DNA of 58,354 nt from NCBI GenBank assembly GCA_046262935.1, contig JBHELT010000026.1, positions 1-58,354 of the forward strand, read 5' to 3'. Source of the DNA: JBHELT01 sp046262935 (GTDB lineage Bacteria; Actinomycetota; CADDZG01; JAHWKV01). The notes beneath the pieces were generated by a model that was given only the letters and a program-made list of their open reading frames with translations, made no database searches and was not told the DNA's origin. Every line of letters starts with the position of its first letter. The first letter of the stretch is position 1. Of the stretch, positions 1 through 9,969 are shown one piece after another. The position numbers were made by a program, and so were the translations under genes.

Positions 1-52
1 GCCCGAGCCAAGAGAAAACGCTTCCGCGGAAGCGTTTTCTCTTGGCTCGGGC
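1..52. repeat. Perfect 52-bp palindrome at the window edge
   Basis: Bases 1-26 are the exact reverse complement of bases 27-52, with no loop at the centre. A transcription terminator would normally have a loop and imperfections, and the palindrome lies inside the start of a leftward reading frame. A loop-free perfect palindrome at the very end of a sequence is typical of a fold-back assembly or amplification artefact. If so, only one arm is genomic. A real cruciform cannot be excluded. Confidence 0.9.
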
Positions 53-84
53 GTTTCCGCAGGAACATCGTTTGCCTCAGTCAT
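1..84 (-). CDS. N-terminal fragment of an unidentified leftward gene
   Basis: On the minus strand an ATG at 84-82 is preceded by CTGGAG at a normal ribosome-binding distance. It opens a frame of 28 codons to the window edge, beginning MTEANDVPAETPEPRE. The segment is acidic and rich in Pro, Glu and Ala, like a disordered N-terminal tail. The last third lies in the palindrome, so only about the first 19 residues are trustworthy. The gene is divergent from dnaB. I cannot identify the product. Confidence 0.4.
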   Translation of the reverse strand, partial: MTEANDVPAETPEPRENASAEAFSLGSG

Positions 85-281
85 GTGAATCTCCAGAGGG
101 ATTGGATGATGGAGTAGTCTGCGGATGGTCGCGCTGTTAGAGGATGTTTGTCAATACCGAGGCAGGCTGAGGACTGCTCCGAAGAATCAGGCCTGGTTGT
201 GAATTTATCTTTGATCCGTGCTTGACCGGGCCCCCCGACCCACAATATATTGCGCCGTCTTGTTGGAGTTGCTCAACATAT

Positions 282-369
282 TGGGGATAAGGGGATGAAC
301 AACCTGCGAATCACCTGGGGATTAACCGTGCCGCCCTGTGGGCAACTGTGCCCCAGAGTTTGTGGATAT
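282..369 (+). promoter_or_regulatory. Spacer upstream of dnaB with three DnaA-box-like 9-mers
   Basis: The non-coding spacer from 85 to 443 contains TGGGGATAA (282-290), TGGGGATTA (316-324) and TGTGGATAT (361-369). They differ from the reverse-complement DnaA box TGTGGATAA by one, two and one bases and all lie on the same strand. A short hairpin, GGGCA-ACTG-TGCCC, lies at about 340-353. The dnaB promoter should be in this stretch, but I could not assign clear -35 and -10 boxes. This might be DnaA-linked control of dnaB; evidence for an origin is weak. Confidence 0.25.
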
Positions 370-443
370 CTTCCATCCCCAATCCGCCTGGTTGTCACTA
401 TCGCGTCCTACACTATCGAACATATGTACGAAGGAGGCCATCA

Positions 444-1799
444 TTGGCTACACGGATAAACCAGGTGGCCAATTCGAGGCCCGGCCCCAAGGTGCCGCCC
501 CACAACCTTGAAGCCGAAGAGTCGGTGCTCGGAGCCTGCTTGCTGTCACGCGAAGCCATCGCAGACGTCCTCGAGATCCTCGACGAGGCCGACTTCTACA
601 AGCCTGCGAATTCCGAGATCTTCATCGCCATCCTCGAGCTGTATGGCAAGGGCGAACCAGTCGATGCGGTCACGCTTGCCGACGAACTCACCAGGCGCGA
701 CAGCATTGAATCGGTAGGAGGCAAGCCTTACCTGTTCACACTGGTGCAATCCGTTCCCACCCCAGGGTCGGCCGCCCACTACGCACGGATAGTCGAAGAG
801 CACGCGTTGCTCCGCCGGTTGATCGAGGCCTCACATGAGATCTCCGACATCGCCTTTGGGGTCCCCGAAGACGTCGACCAAGCCATCGACCAGTCCGAAG
901 ACCTCATCTACAAGGTGTCTCAGCGGCGTAACTCCAGCGATTTCCAGGCTCTTCGTGACCTGCTCGCCGAGAACATGGAGATGGTCGAAAAGCTCTACGA
1001 ACGTGGCTCTTCGATCACCGGATTGCCAACCGGGTTCGCCGAACTCGACACGCTGACTGCTGGGCTTCAACCATCCAACCTCATCATCATCGCCGCCCGC
1101 CCCGCGATGGGTAAGTCGGCATTCTCGGTGTCGATCGCTCAGCACGTTGCGGTCGAGGAACAGGTGCCCGTTGTCATCTTCTCGCTTGAGATGTCCAAGA
1201 ACGAACTTGTGCAAAGGCTGATGTGCTCCGAAGCGCGGGTCGATTCGAATCGCCTTCGACGCGGGGCGCTGCAAGATTCCGATTGGCCCAAGTTGTCGCA
1301 CGCCCTGGGCAAGCTCGCCGAGGCCCCCATATTCATAGATGACACTGCCAACGTCACCATCATGGAGATGAGGGCCAAGTGCAGGCGATTGAAATCCAAG
1401 CACGGCCTGGGTCTTGTCATCGTGGACTATCTGCAGCTCATGCAGCCACTCAAGCGCACCGACAACCGGGTGCAAGAGGTCGCCGACATATCGCGAAACC
1501 TCAAACTGCTGGCCCGAGACCTCGATATCCCCGTGATCGCCATAAGTCAGTTATCGCGAAACCTCGAACACCGCACCGACAAGCGGCCGGTGCTAGCCGA
1601 TCTTCGTGATTCAGGTTCTCTCGAGCAGGACGCAGACCTGGTGATGTTCATCTACCGCGATGAGGTGTACAACCCAGACACATCACAGAAGGGTATCGCC
1701 GAGATCATGCTCTCGAAACATCGAAACGGCCCCATCGGCAAGATCGACCTGGCCTTCCTCGAGCACTACACTAAGTTCGCAAACTTGGCGCGCGGGTGA
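444..1799 (+). CDS. dnaB: Replicative DNA helicase DnaB
   Basis: DnaB is the hexameric helicase that unwinds DNA at the replication fork and interacts with primase and the loader. The protein has the N-terminal DnaB domain (VPPHNLEAEESVLGACLL near residue 15) and a RecA-like C-terminal domain. Walker A is RPAMGKSA with its lysine near residue 224, Walker B is LVIVDYLQLM, and the late motif DLRDSGSLEQDADLVMF is present. Length from the chosen start is 451 aa, normal for the family, with no intein. I chose TTG at 444 because AAGGAGG (431-437) lies six bases upstream. The longer frame from 348 adds a non-family N-terminus. Confidence 0.97.
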   Translation: MATRINQVANSRPGPKVPPHNLEAEESVLGACLLSREAIADVLEILDEADFYKPANSEIFIAILELYGKGEPVDAVTLADELTRRDSIESVGGKPYLFTLVQSVPTPGSAAHYARIVEEHALLRRLIEASHEISDIAFGVPEDVDQAIDQSEDLIYKVSQRRNSSDFQALRDLLAENMEMVEKLYERGSSITGLPTGFAELDTLTAGLQPSNLIIIAARPAMGKSAFSVSIAQHVAVEEQVPVVIFSLEMSKNELVQRLMCSEARVDSNRLRRGALQDSDWPKLSHALGKLAEAPIFIDDTANVTIMEMRAKCRRLKSKHGLGLVIVDYLQLMQPLKRTDNRVQEVADISRNLKLLARDLDIPVIAISQLSRNLEHRTDKRPVLADLRDSGSLEQDADLVMFIYRDEVYNPDTSQKGIAEIMLSKHRNGPIGKIDLAFLEHYTKFANLARG

Positions 1800-1862
1800 T
1801 GGAACAAGGGAACTAACGACCCGGTCGCTGCGTCTTACTCCCAACCGACCGAGGAGGCAGAT

Positions 1863-2870
1863 GTGACCCGCAAGCGCAAAGGTTTCGCCGTCGTGGTTCT
1901 GGTCTTTGCCTTGGCTTCTGCTTGCACGAAGACGCAGAGCCGATCCAATCCAACTAGCACCTTGCAGTACGCCCCGGTCCCGCCGCAAGAGCAGAAGAGC
2001 GACGCTTCCCGTGCTGCTGCGGGCGCACCCTCCGAGCAGCAGGGTTCGGTCACGACCGACGCGGTAAAGGGCCCATTGTTGGCAGACAATGCCGCTGCCC
2101 CGCAAGGATCGGCGGCCATCGTGGATCTGCCACAGGCCGGCAACAAAGTCATCAAGAATGCCGACCTTCGCATCAGTGTTCCCAAGGGCACGTTCCAATC
2201 GCGCTTCGGAAAGATCTCATCGATCGCCGAAGAGTTCGGGGGCTTCGTCACAAGATCCTCAAGCGAATCGACTTCGGGCAAGACCAGGTCGGGCACGATC
2301 ACGATCAGGGTCCCATCGGATCGGTTCGAGTCGGCAATGGCGAAGGTGAGGGGCCTTGGTACGGTGCACGCCGAGAGCCAAAGCGGCGAGGACGTTACCA
2401 AGCAGTTCGTAGATCTCGAAGCGCGCCTGGCTCAGGCTAAAGCGCAAGAAGCGTTCTACCTTCGATTGATCGATCAGTCGAAGACCATCTCGGACCTCAT
2501 CCAGGTCCAGCAACAGCTGTCGCAGGTGCAACTGCAGATCGAAGAGATCCAGGGCAACCTTCAGTTTCTCAAAGACCAAACTTCTTTCTCGACGCTTTCG
2601 ATCGACCTATTCGAACCCGGCGCTGGTGGGCACACCCCGCCCAAGGGCATCGGCAAGGCGTGGAGCGAAGCTATCGATGGAGCAAAGACTGTGATCGGCG
2701 GGCTAGTGGTCTTCGTCGGCTGGGTCGCACCGATCGCGCTGTTGGGACTCGTTCTGGTCGGCATCTACAGACTCATCCGCCGCCGCAAAGATGATGACGC
2801 ACGCACGGGTGATGGACGCAACATGGGTGACGGGCCGCCGGTTGGCGAAGAGGCTCCTAAGAGCGGGTGA
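1863..2870 (+). CDS. DUF4349 domain lipoprotein
   Basis: This 335-aa protein starts at GTG behind GAGGAGG. It has a basic N-terminus and hydrophobic core ending in a lipobox (LASAC), so it is probably a lipoprotein. A low-complexity linker leads into a DUF4349 domain from about residue 95 (VIKNADLRISVPKG, later DVTKQFVDLEARL). The domain contains a coiled coil (about residues 175-240). A transmembrane helix at about 280-305 is followed by a basic tail. DUF4349 function is not established; an envelope role is inferred from topology. The last bases overlap the convergent tRNA-Gly. Confidence 0.85.
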   Translation: MTRKRKGFAVVVLVFALASACTKTQSRSNPTSTLQYAPVPPQEQKSDASRAAAGAPSEQQGSVTTDAVKGPLLADNAAAPQGSAAIVDLPQAGNKVIKNADLRISVPKGTFQSRFGKISSIAEEFGGFVTRSSSESTSGKTRSGTITIRVPSDRFESAMAKVRGLGTVHAESQSGEDVTKQFVDLEARLAQAKAQEAFYLRLIDQSKTISDLIQVQQQLSQVQLQIEEIQGNLQFLKDQTSFSTLSIDLFEPGAGGHTPPKGIGKAWSEAIDGAKTVIGGLVVFVGWVAPIALLGLVLVGIYRLIRRRKDDDARTGDGRNMGDGPPVGEEAPKSG

Positions 2871-2932
2871 CGAGAATCGGACTCGCGCCTGAAGCTTGGG
2901 AAGCTTCCGTTCTACCATTGAACTACACCCGC
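2862..2932 (-). tRNA. tRNA-Gly (anticodon CCC)
   Basis: Read on the minus strand, the acceptor arms GCGGGTG and CACCCGC pair perfectly. The D arm is GTTC/GAAC, the anticodon stem is GAAGC/GCTTC with loop TTCCCAA (anticodon CCC), and the T arm is GCGAG/CTCGT. The discriminator base is T, usual for glycine, and CCA is not encoded. Its 3' end overlaps the 3' end of the convergent DUF4349 gene by about nine bases. Confidence 0.93.
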
Positions 2933-3002
2933 GCGCGATGCATTCTACGATGTCTTTCCAGGGCTTGGCACTGGGCTTCGGCCTGGTAGTTAGAATCTGC
3001 GG

Positions 3003-3569
3003 ATGATCCTTTCCGACCGCGACATCCGCGCCGAGGTTGATAGCGGGCGCATAGTCGTTAAGCCCTTCGAGCCTGCGATGATCCAGCCCTCGTCGATCGA
3101 CGTTCGCATCGACAACAAGTTCCGGGTATTTCAAAACCATCGCTACCAGGTGATCGACGTGAAGCGAAGGATGGATGACCTAACCGAGTTGATCGAAGTA
3201 GGAGACGGCGAGCCTTTCATCCTGCATCCCGGTGAGTTCGTACTTGGATCGACCCTTGAATGGGTCGAGCTGCCAAAGGACCTTGCCGGACGGCTTGAAG
3301 GAAAGTCTTCGCTCGGACGGCTCGGTCTTGTCACGCACTCAACCGCAGGGTTCATCGACCCATCGTTCGAAGGCCATCTAACGCTTGAGCTGTCTAACCT
3401 TGCCAATCTGCCCATCACCTTGTATCCCGGCATGAAGATCGGACAGATCGCATTCTTCAGACTTTCGAGCGAGGCCGATGTTGGCTACGGTGCTGGTTCG
3501 CTCAAGAGCAAGTACAAAGGCCAACGAGGCCCGACACCGTCGAAGTACTGGCAGAACTTCGAGGAGTAG
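3003..3569 (+). CDS. dcd: dCTP deaminase (possibly bifunctional dCTP deaminase/dUTPase)
   Basis: Dcd converts dCTP to dUTP and, in actinobacterial bifunctional forms, on to dUMP for thymidylate synthesis. The 188-aa protein begins MILSDRDI. It has the substrate loop IQPSSIDVRI, the catalytic segment HSTAGFIDPSFEGHLTLE and the C-terminal GQRGPTPSKYWQNF. It resembles the bifunctional Mycobacterium-type enzyme, but I cannot confirm the dUTPase step from sequence alone. The next gene starts on the base after its stop. Confidence 0.95.
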   Translation: MILSDRDIRAEVDSGRIVVKPFEPAMIQPSSIDVRIDNKFRVFQNHRYQVIDVKRRMDDLTELIEVGDGEPFILHPGEFVLGSTLEWVELPKDLAGRLEGKSSLGRLGLVTHSTAGFIDPSFEGHLTLELSNLANLPITLYPGMKIGQIAFFRLSSEADVGYGAGSLKSKYKGQRGPTPSKYWQNFEE

Positions 3570-4523
3570 ATGGATGTTGGCGTTTTCTTCCCGATGGAAC
3601 CTGCGGGGCGTGCTCCTGGCGATGATTATCGCTCGACGCTGGAACTGATCCGCGACTGCGAATCGCTCGGATACAACTCGGTGTGGATAGCGTCGAGACA
3701 CCTGTCGTCGATGTATGCATCGGTTCCCTCTCCCATCGTCCTTCTAGCGGCAGCCGCAGCGATCACGGAGCGGTTGGTCCTTGGGACCAGCATCATCTCT
3801 CTTCCATTGCAAGACGCGTTGCAAGTGGCCGAAGACTTCGCGGTTCTCGATGCCATATCAAAGGGAAGGGGAAGGCTCGGGGTTGGAAGCGGCGACGATC
3901 CTCCCGCCTTCGAAGCGATGGGGGTCGCATTCGATGAACGCCAAGGGGTGCTTTCCGACAAACTTCGCGAGGTGATCAGGCTCTTGGAAGGCGGACCTGT
4001 GGGGGCCTCAGGGCTTCGCATCCATCCTGCAGTTGAGGGCCCCCTCAACAAAGTCGCGCTTGGCGCGCAATCGGCGCGGGGGGCCGCGTGGGCTGGATCG
4101 CTCGGCATCGGCCTGCTTCAAGGACGCTCTGAACCAAAGGCCAAAGACCCAACCGTCTCGCAAGCGAGGGCGGCCGAGGCTTATCGTGAAGTACATCCCC
4201 AGGGCCGAGTGACCACGGCTCGCAATGTTTGGATCGGAAGTGTCGCCGATGAGAGATTCTCGCAAGCGCTGCGGCGCTACGACAGCTATCTCAGATCGCG
4301 CGGACGCGACCCGTTGCCCAACGATCCGGTTGCAGCGGCACAGAAGATGAACGTGCTGTTCGGCCGAACAGCGCAAGATGTGGCGGAACAGGCTGTCGCG
4401 ATGGTTGGCCCGATAAAGCCCGACGAACTATTGGTAACGGTAGACCCCGGCGGGCTCGACGATCCTTCGCGCAAAGAGCGTCTCGTCGAACTGGCCTCGG
4501 CCTTAGGCCTTGGCGCAAGCTAG
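3570..4523 (+). CDS. LLM-class (luciferase-like) flavin/F420-dependent oxidoreductase
   Basis: This 317-aa protein begins MDVGVFFPMEP and follows dcd without a gap. Luciferase-like TIM-barrel features are present: LGYNSVWIASRHL near residue 33, ITERLVLGTSI near residue 68, and GRGRLGVGSGDDP near residue 100. These enzymes use FMN or F420 for redox chemistry on small molecules. The substrate and cofactor are unknown. It is somewhat short for the family, with a reduced insertion region, but both ends look intact. Confidence 0.85.
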   Translation: MDVGVFFPMEPAGRAPGDDYRSTLELIRDCESLGYNSVWIASRHLSSMYASVPSPIVLLAAAAAITERLVLGTSIISLPLQDALQVAEDFAVLDAISKGRGRLGVGSGDDPPAFEAMGVAFDERQGVLSDKLREVIRLLEGGPVGASGLRIHPAVEGPLNKVALGAQSARGAAWAGSLGIGLLQGRSEPKAKDPTVSQARAAEAYREVHPQGRVTTARNVWIGSVADERFSQALRRYDSYLRSRGRDPLPNDPVAAAQKMNVLFGRTAQDVAEQAVAMVGPIKPDELLVTVDPGGLDDPSRKERLVELASALGLGAS

Positions 4524-4534
4524 ATGCCGCGTAT

Positions 4535-6724
4535 CTAGTTCTTGTCCGCTGCGGTTGCGGCAGCGCCGTTGCCATTGGCGAGCGGAAGCATCTTTGCCCC
4601 GGCGGGCACGATGACCTCTTCGAGGATCTGCGCGAGATCCCTGACGCTCGTTGACCCATCGGCCCCGCGTTCCTTCACACCATCATCGAGCATGATGTGA
4701 CAGAAGGGGCACCCAACGCCGATGACATCTACTCCCAAGGCAAGAGCCTCGTCGGTGCGATCGATGTTGACTTTCTTACCGACGCGTTCTTCCATCCACA
4801 TCCTGCCGCCACCCGCTCCGCAGCAGAAAGTGTGACGACCATGCCTGTGCATCTCGGTGGTGGTTGCTCCTGCCTCGGCTAGGAGTTTGCGCGGTGCTTC
4901 GACGATGTCGTTGTGTCTGGCTGTGTAACAAGGGTCGTGGTAGGCAACCGTGGGCTTGTAGTCCTTTGCGATCTGAAGTCGTCCCTTCGCCACGAGCTCC
5001 CCGAGATACTCAGAATGGTGCCGCACTTCGTAATTGCCCCCGAACTGCGGATACTCATTGGCAAGCGTGTTGAAACAGTGTGGGCATGCGGTGACGATAC
5101 GTTTCACACCGAAACCGTCGAGCGTTTCGATGTTGGCTTGCGCCATCGTCTGGAACAGGTACTCGTGCCCAAGTCGACGAGCCGGGTCGCCGTTGCATTG
5201 CTCGCTGCTCCCCAAGATAGCGAAAGAAACCCCAGCCTCTTGCATCAATCTGGCGAACGAGCGAACAACCTTCTTATTGCGGTCATCGAAGGCCCCCGCA
5301 CACCCAACCCAATACACAACCTCGTAATCGGCAGCGCCCCCCTCTCCAAGAACGGGGACGTCAAGACCCTCGGTCCAATCGAGTCGCGCGCTCTGAGACT
5401 GACCCCACGGGTTGCCTGAGTTTTCGAGATTGGTAAGTGCTGTCTGCATCTCTTTAGGAAAGCGCGACTCCATCATCACCAGATTGCGCCGCATGTCGAT
5501 GATGTGGTCGATGTGCTCGATATCAACAGGGCAGTTGTAAACGCATGCGCCACACGTAGTGCAGGCCCAGATCACCTCGTCATCGATGATCGAGGGGTTA
5601 AGCGCTGTATCTTGGCCGACGGGCCGGCCCAGCAATGTGTCGACGCGTTCCAAAAGAGCGGTCCGCATCTTTGCGGGTGGGCCTTCGAGTATGAACTTGC
5701 GCAGTTTCTCGGGTGTCTTCTTCGGCAAAGGGGGGCCGAGCATGTCGCGTTTTTCACGAAGGAGCCCCGGACCCTGTTCGAAAAGATGGTCCCTAAGATC
5801 CATGATCAATAACTTGGGCGACAAGGGCTTGCCGGTGTTCCATGCGGGACATGCCGACTGACACCTGCCGCATTCGGTGCAGGTCATGGTGTCGAGAAGC
5901 TGCTTCCATGAAAGATCGGTGATCTTGCCTGCCCCGAGCACGTCGTCTTCGCTCATCGACTCCATATCGATATCGAGTTTCTTGAGAGCCCCGCGAGGCC
6001 GCGTGGCGGTAGATGAGAAAAAGACGTTGAGCATCGAGGTGATGATGTGCAGATGTTTGGAGTATCCAAGGTAAACCAGAAAACCCAAGATGATCAGCGA
6101 ATGCCACCAAAGCAGGATGGTGTTCGCAGCTTGTTTCGCGGCGAGGCTCATGTTGTCAAAAACCAACCATGCTACGAAGGAAGAGGCGAAACTCCATTGG
6201 CGTGGATAAGGGAAGTGGCCGAGCGCGATCTCGGTTGCTCTTAGTCCAAGGATCGTGAGCATGATGCCAGTGATGGCGAACAAGATGTACTCGGCCTCTT
6301 TGAGGTGCGAGCCCCGAAGCCTGCCGGGGCGCTGGACCCTGCGTATATAGAAAGCCATGACGACGCCTGCCAGTACCGCGCATACGAACAGATCTTGCAG
6401 TGCCCCTAAAGGCCCCCAGTGTCCAACGAACGGCAGAGCGAACCCAACCTTGTATACGGCGCCGAATGCCTCAACGATGGTTGTGAACAGAACGAGGAAC
6501 CCCCAGTAGATCATCACGTGCATCAGTCCGGGGAACGACCACTGCAAGATCTTCTGTTGGCCAAGAGCCACTGTTATCAGGCGGGTAACCCGTCTGCCGA
6601 CATTGCGGAAGCGGTCTTCAGGCTTGCCGAGCATCAAGTACTCGAACAATTGCCACATCCGAAGACTGAACAGTCCCAATGAGGCCAGGATTATGACCGT
6701 CATGATTACCCGCTGAATGAGCAA
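4535..6724 (-). CDS. etfD: Membrane Fe-S electron-transfer protein, EtfD/EMO-like
   Basis: The 729-aa protein combines a membrane domain of about six helices (residues 1-240, NarI-like) with two 4Fe-4S motifs (CTECGRCQSACP at 282-293; CTTCGACVYNCP at 388-399). Two C-terminal CCG domains follow (VGCAGAF..., YHDPCYTARHN and FCCGAGGGRMW). This architecture is that of Mycobacterium EtfD (Rv0338c) and ETF:menaquinone oxidoreductases, which pass electrons from ETF, reduced during beta-oxidation, to menaquinone. etfAB are not in the window, so the partner is inferred. I chose the TTG start because AAGGAG lies eight bases upstream. Confidence 0.85.
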   Translation of the reverse strand: MLIQRVIMTVIILASLGLFSLRMWQLFEYLMLGKPEDRFRNVGRRVTRLITVALGQQKILQWSFPGLMHVMIYWGFLVLFTTIVEAFGAVYKVGFALPFVGHWGPLGALQDLFVCAVLAGVVMAFYIRRVQRPGRLRGSHLKEAEYILFAITGIMLTILGLRATEIALGHFPYPRQWSFASSFVAWLVFDNMSLAAKQAANTILLWWHSLIILGFLVYLGYSKHLHIITSMLNVFFSSTATRPRGALKKLDIDMESMSEDDVLGAGKITDLSWKQLLDTMTCTECGRCQSACPAWNTGKPLSPKLLIMDLRDHLFEQGPGLLREKRDMLGPPLPKKTPEKLRKFILEGPPAKMRTALLERVDTLLGRPVGQDTALNPSIIDDEVIWACTTCGACVYNCPVDIEHIDHIIDMRRNLVMMESRFPKEMQTALTNLENSGNPWGQSQSARLDWTEGLDVPVLGEGGAADYEVVYWVGCAGAFDDRNKKVVRSFARLMQEAGVSFAILGSSEQCNGDPARRLGHEYLFQTMAQANIETLDGFGVKRIVTACPHCFNTLANEYPQFGGNYEVRHHSEYLGELVAKGRLQIAKDYKPTVAYHDPCYTARHNDIVEAPRKLLAEAGATTTEMHRHGRHTFCCGAGGGRMWMEERVGKKVNIDRTDEALALGVDVIGVGCPFCHIMLDDGVKERGADGSTSVRDLAQILEEVIVPAGAKMLPLANGNGAAATAADKN

Positions 6725-6843
6725 GTCCTCGGCTCCTTGATAGATGTTTCGGATGCGGCTAGCCGCAACGGCGGATTCTAAGCGGGATTCTATTAGGCTG
6801 TTGAATCCGTAATCGTTGAAACACCCATACCACTCGGATACTT

Positions 6844-7347
6844 ATGGACGGCGCGACACAACACGTGAGTTCGCTCATCGCTTACAACCGATGGGCCAAC
6901 GAGACCTTGCTGGAAGTGGCGTCGCGACTAGCGGGCGAAGTCCGCTCGGCCGCCGCCGAACGAAGCGGCGTCAGCATCGACTCGACGTTGGCTCACATAT
7001 TGCTGGCTCAACACGTCTGGCACCGGCGTTTCACGGGGGCCGATACGGCACACGGCGGATCCGAGCCCAAGGTAGCTTCGCCTCAGGAGCTGAGCACCGG
7101 TTTCTCTGCCTCGCACCATGACCTCGACGCTTTCGCGCAGGCGTTCACCGACACCGACTGGGAACGCCGACTCGATTACCACTCGAGCGACGGGACCCCG
7201 CATCGCAGACAGCTGGGGGAGTTGGTCGCTCACCTTGTGAACCACGGGTCCTATCATCGTGGTGAGGTCGCGTACCTTCTGACCGAGGCTGGCCACTCGC
7301 CTGGGGACCTTGATTACCTCTACCGACTTTCCGACTCGTTCGATTGA
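6844..7347 (+). CDS. DinB/YfiT-family four-helix metalloprotein
   Basis: This 167-aa protein begins MDGATQHVSSLIAYNRWANETLL. It has a DinB-like pattern of metal-ligand histidines: AHILLAQHVWHRRF near residue 45 and LVNHGSYHRGEV near residue 133. Members include thiol-dependent transferases (bacillithiol or mycothiol S-transferase) and many proteins without assigned activity. It is divergent from etfD across about 120 bp. The substrate cannot be told from the sequence. Confidence 0.8.
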   Translation: MDGATQHVSSLIAYNRWANETLLEVASRLAGEVRSAAAERSGVSIDSTLAHILLAQHVWHRRFTGADTAHGGSEPKVASPQELSTGFSASHHDLDAFAQAFTDTDWERRLDYHSSDGTPHRRQLGELVAHLVNHGSYHRGEVAYLLTEAGHSPGDLDYLYRLSDSFD

Positions 7348-7371
7348 ACCAGGCTGATTTGGCCCCTCAGA

Positions 7372-7401
7372 CTTGACAGTAAGACGCTCAAGTTTTAATA
7401 T
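7372..7401 (+). promoter_or_regulatory. dnaK operon promoter overlapped by a HAIR operator
   Basis: TTGACA (7373-7378) and TAATAT (7396-7401), separated by 17 bp, form a near-consensus housekeeping promoter. The HAIR-type inverted repeat CTTGACA-N7-GCTCAAG (7372-7392) shares the -35 box and fills most of the spacer. HAIR (CTTGAGT-N7-ACTCAAG) is the known binding site of HspR, encoded four genes downstream. HspR bound here should exclude RNA polymerase, giving autoregulated heat-shock control. The outer five bases of each half-site match the consensus exactly. Confidence 0.88.
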
Positions 7402-7497
7402 CTGTTCACAGTCATATATCGAGCCTGCCTGCGGGCTATCAGCAGGACAAAACAGCAGGTTAACCCCCTGATTCGGCTCTAAGAAAGGGAAACGAAA

Positions 7498-9329
<1,832 letters not shown>

Positions 9330-9333
<4 letters not shown>

Positions 9334-9953
9334 CGAACACCCCTCCTTATGACGAGCACGAGCCGGTGAAGATCCCGGTTGTAGACAAACGCAGGGTGAG
9401 CTCGGCCCCCGATACCCCCCAGGGCCAGGGCATCGCCGATGATCTTCCCCGGAGTCTCACCGGCGAGGCAGAAGACTCTGGCGTGCCAACGGCCGACGGT
9501 ACGCCGGAGTCTGGCTATCTCGAGGATCTTCAAAGACTCAAAGCAGAGTTCGACAACTACCGAAAACGCGTCATCAAAGAGCAGTCGACGCTGATCGAAT
9601 CCGCCTCGCGCGCACTGGTCTCGCGATTGCTTGGCGTCCTCGACAACTTCGACTTGGCAGTTGGTGCGGCCGAAGAAACCCGCGATTTCGATCGGATGCT
9701 CAAAGGCATCGAGATGGTCTTCGGTGAACTGAAGGAAGTGTTGGCAGCGGAAGGACTCAAGACGATAACTGCAAAGGACCAACGGTTCGACCCGAACCTA
9801 CATGAAGCTGCCGTAGAAGTCCCCGGGGACAGATCGGGCGAACTCGTAGTTGCCGAAGTTCTGCGTCCCGGATATATGTTCAATGAAAGGGTCCTGCGCC
9901 CAGCGATGGTGAAAGTTACTCAGCAAGCGGCAGATGCCGGCCACGGGGGATGA
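9330..9953 (+). CDS. grpE: Nucleotide exchange factor GrpE
   Basis: GrpE releases ADP from DnaK. The 207-aa protein has a disordered acidic N-terminus of about 60 residues, then the long helix with LQRLKAEFDNYRKRV and the beta domain containing FDPNLHEAAVE and VLRPGYMFNERVLRPAMVKV. The GTG start overlaps the dnaK stop by four bases (GTGA), so translation is probably coupled. Confidence 0.96.
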
Positions 9954-9969
9954 AAGCCGGTGATCTTGG

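Noticed and set aside
282..369. Replication origin upstream of dnaB
   Set aside because: There are only three imperfect DnaA-like 9-mers, no AT-rich unwinding region and no dnaA or dnaN nearby.
831..1475. Long antisense frames inside dnaB, dnaK, purL and other genes
   Set aside because: They are mirror frames of clearly conserved genes, lack ribosome-binding sites and match no family.
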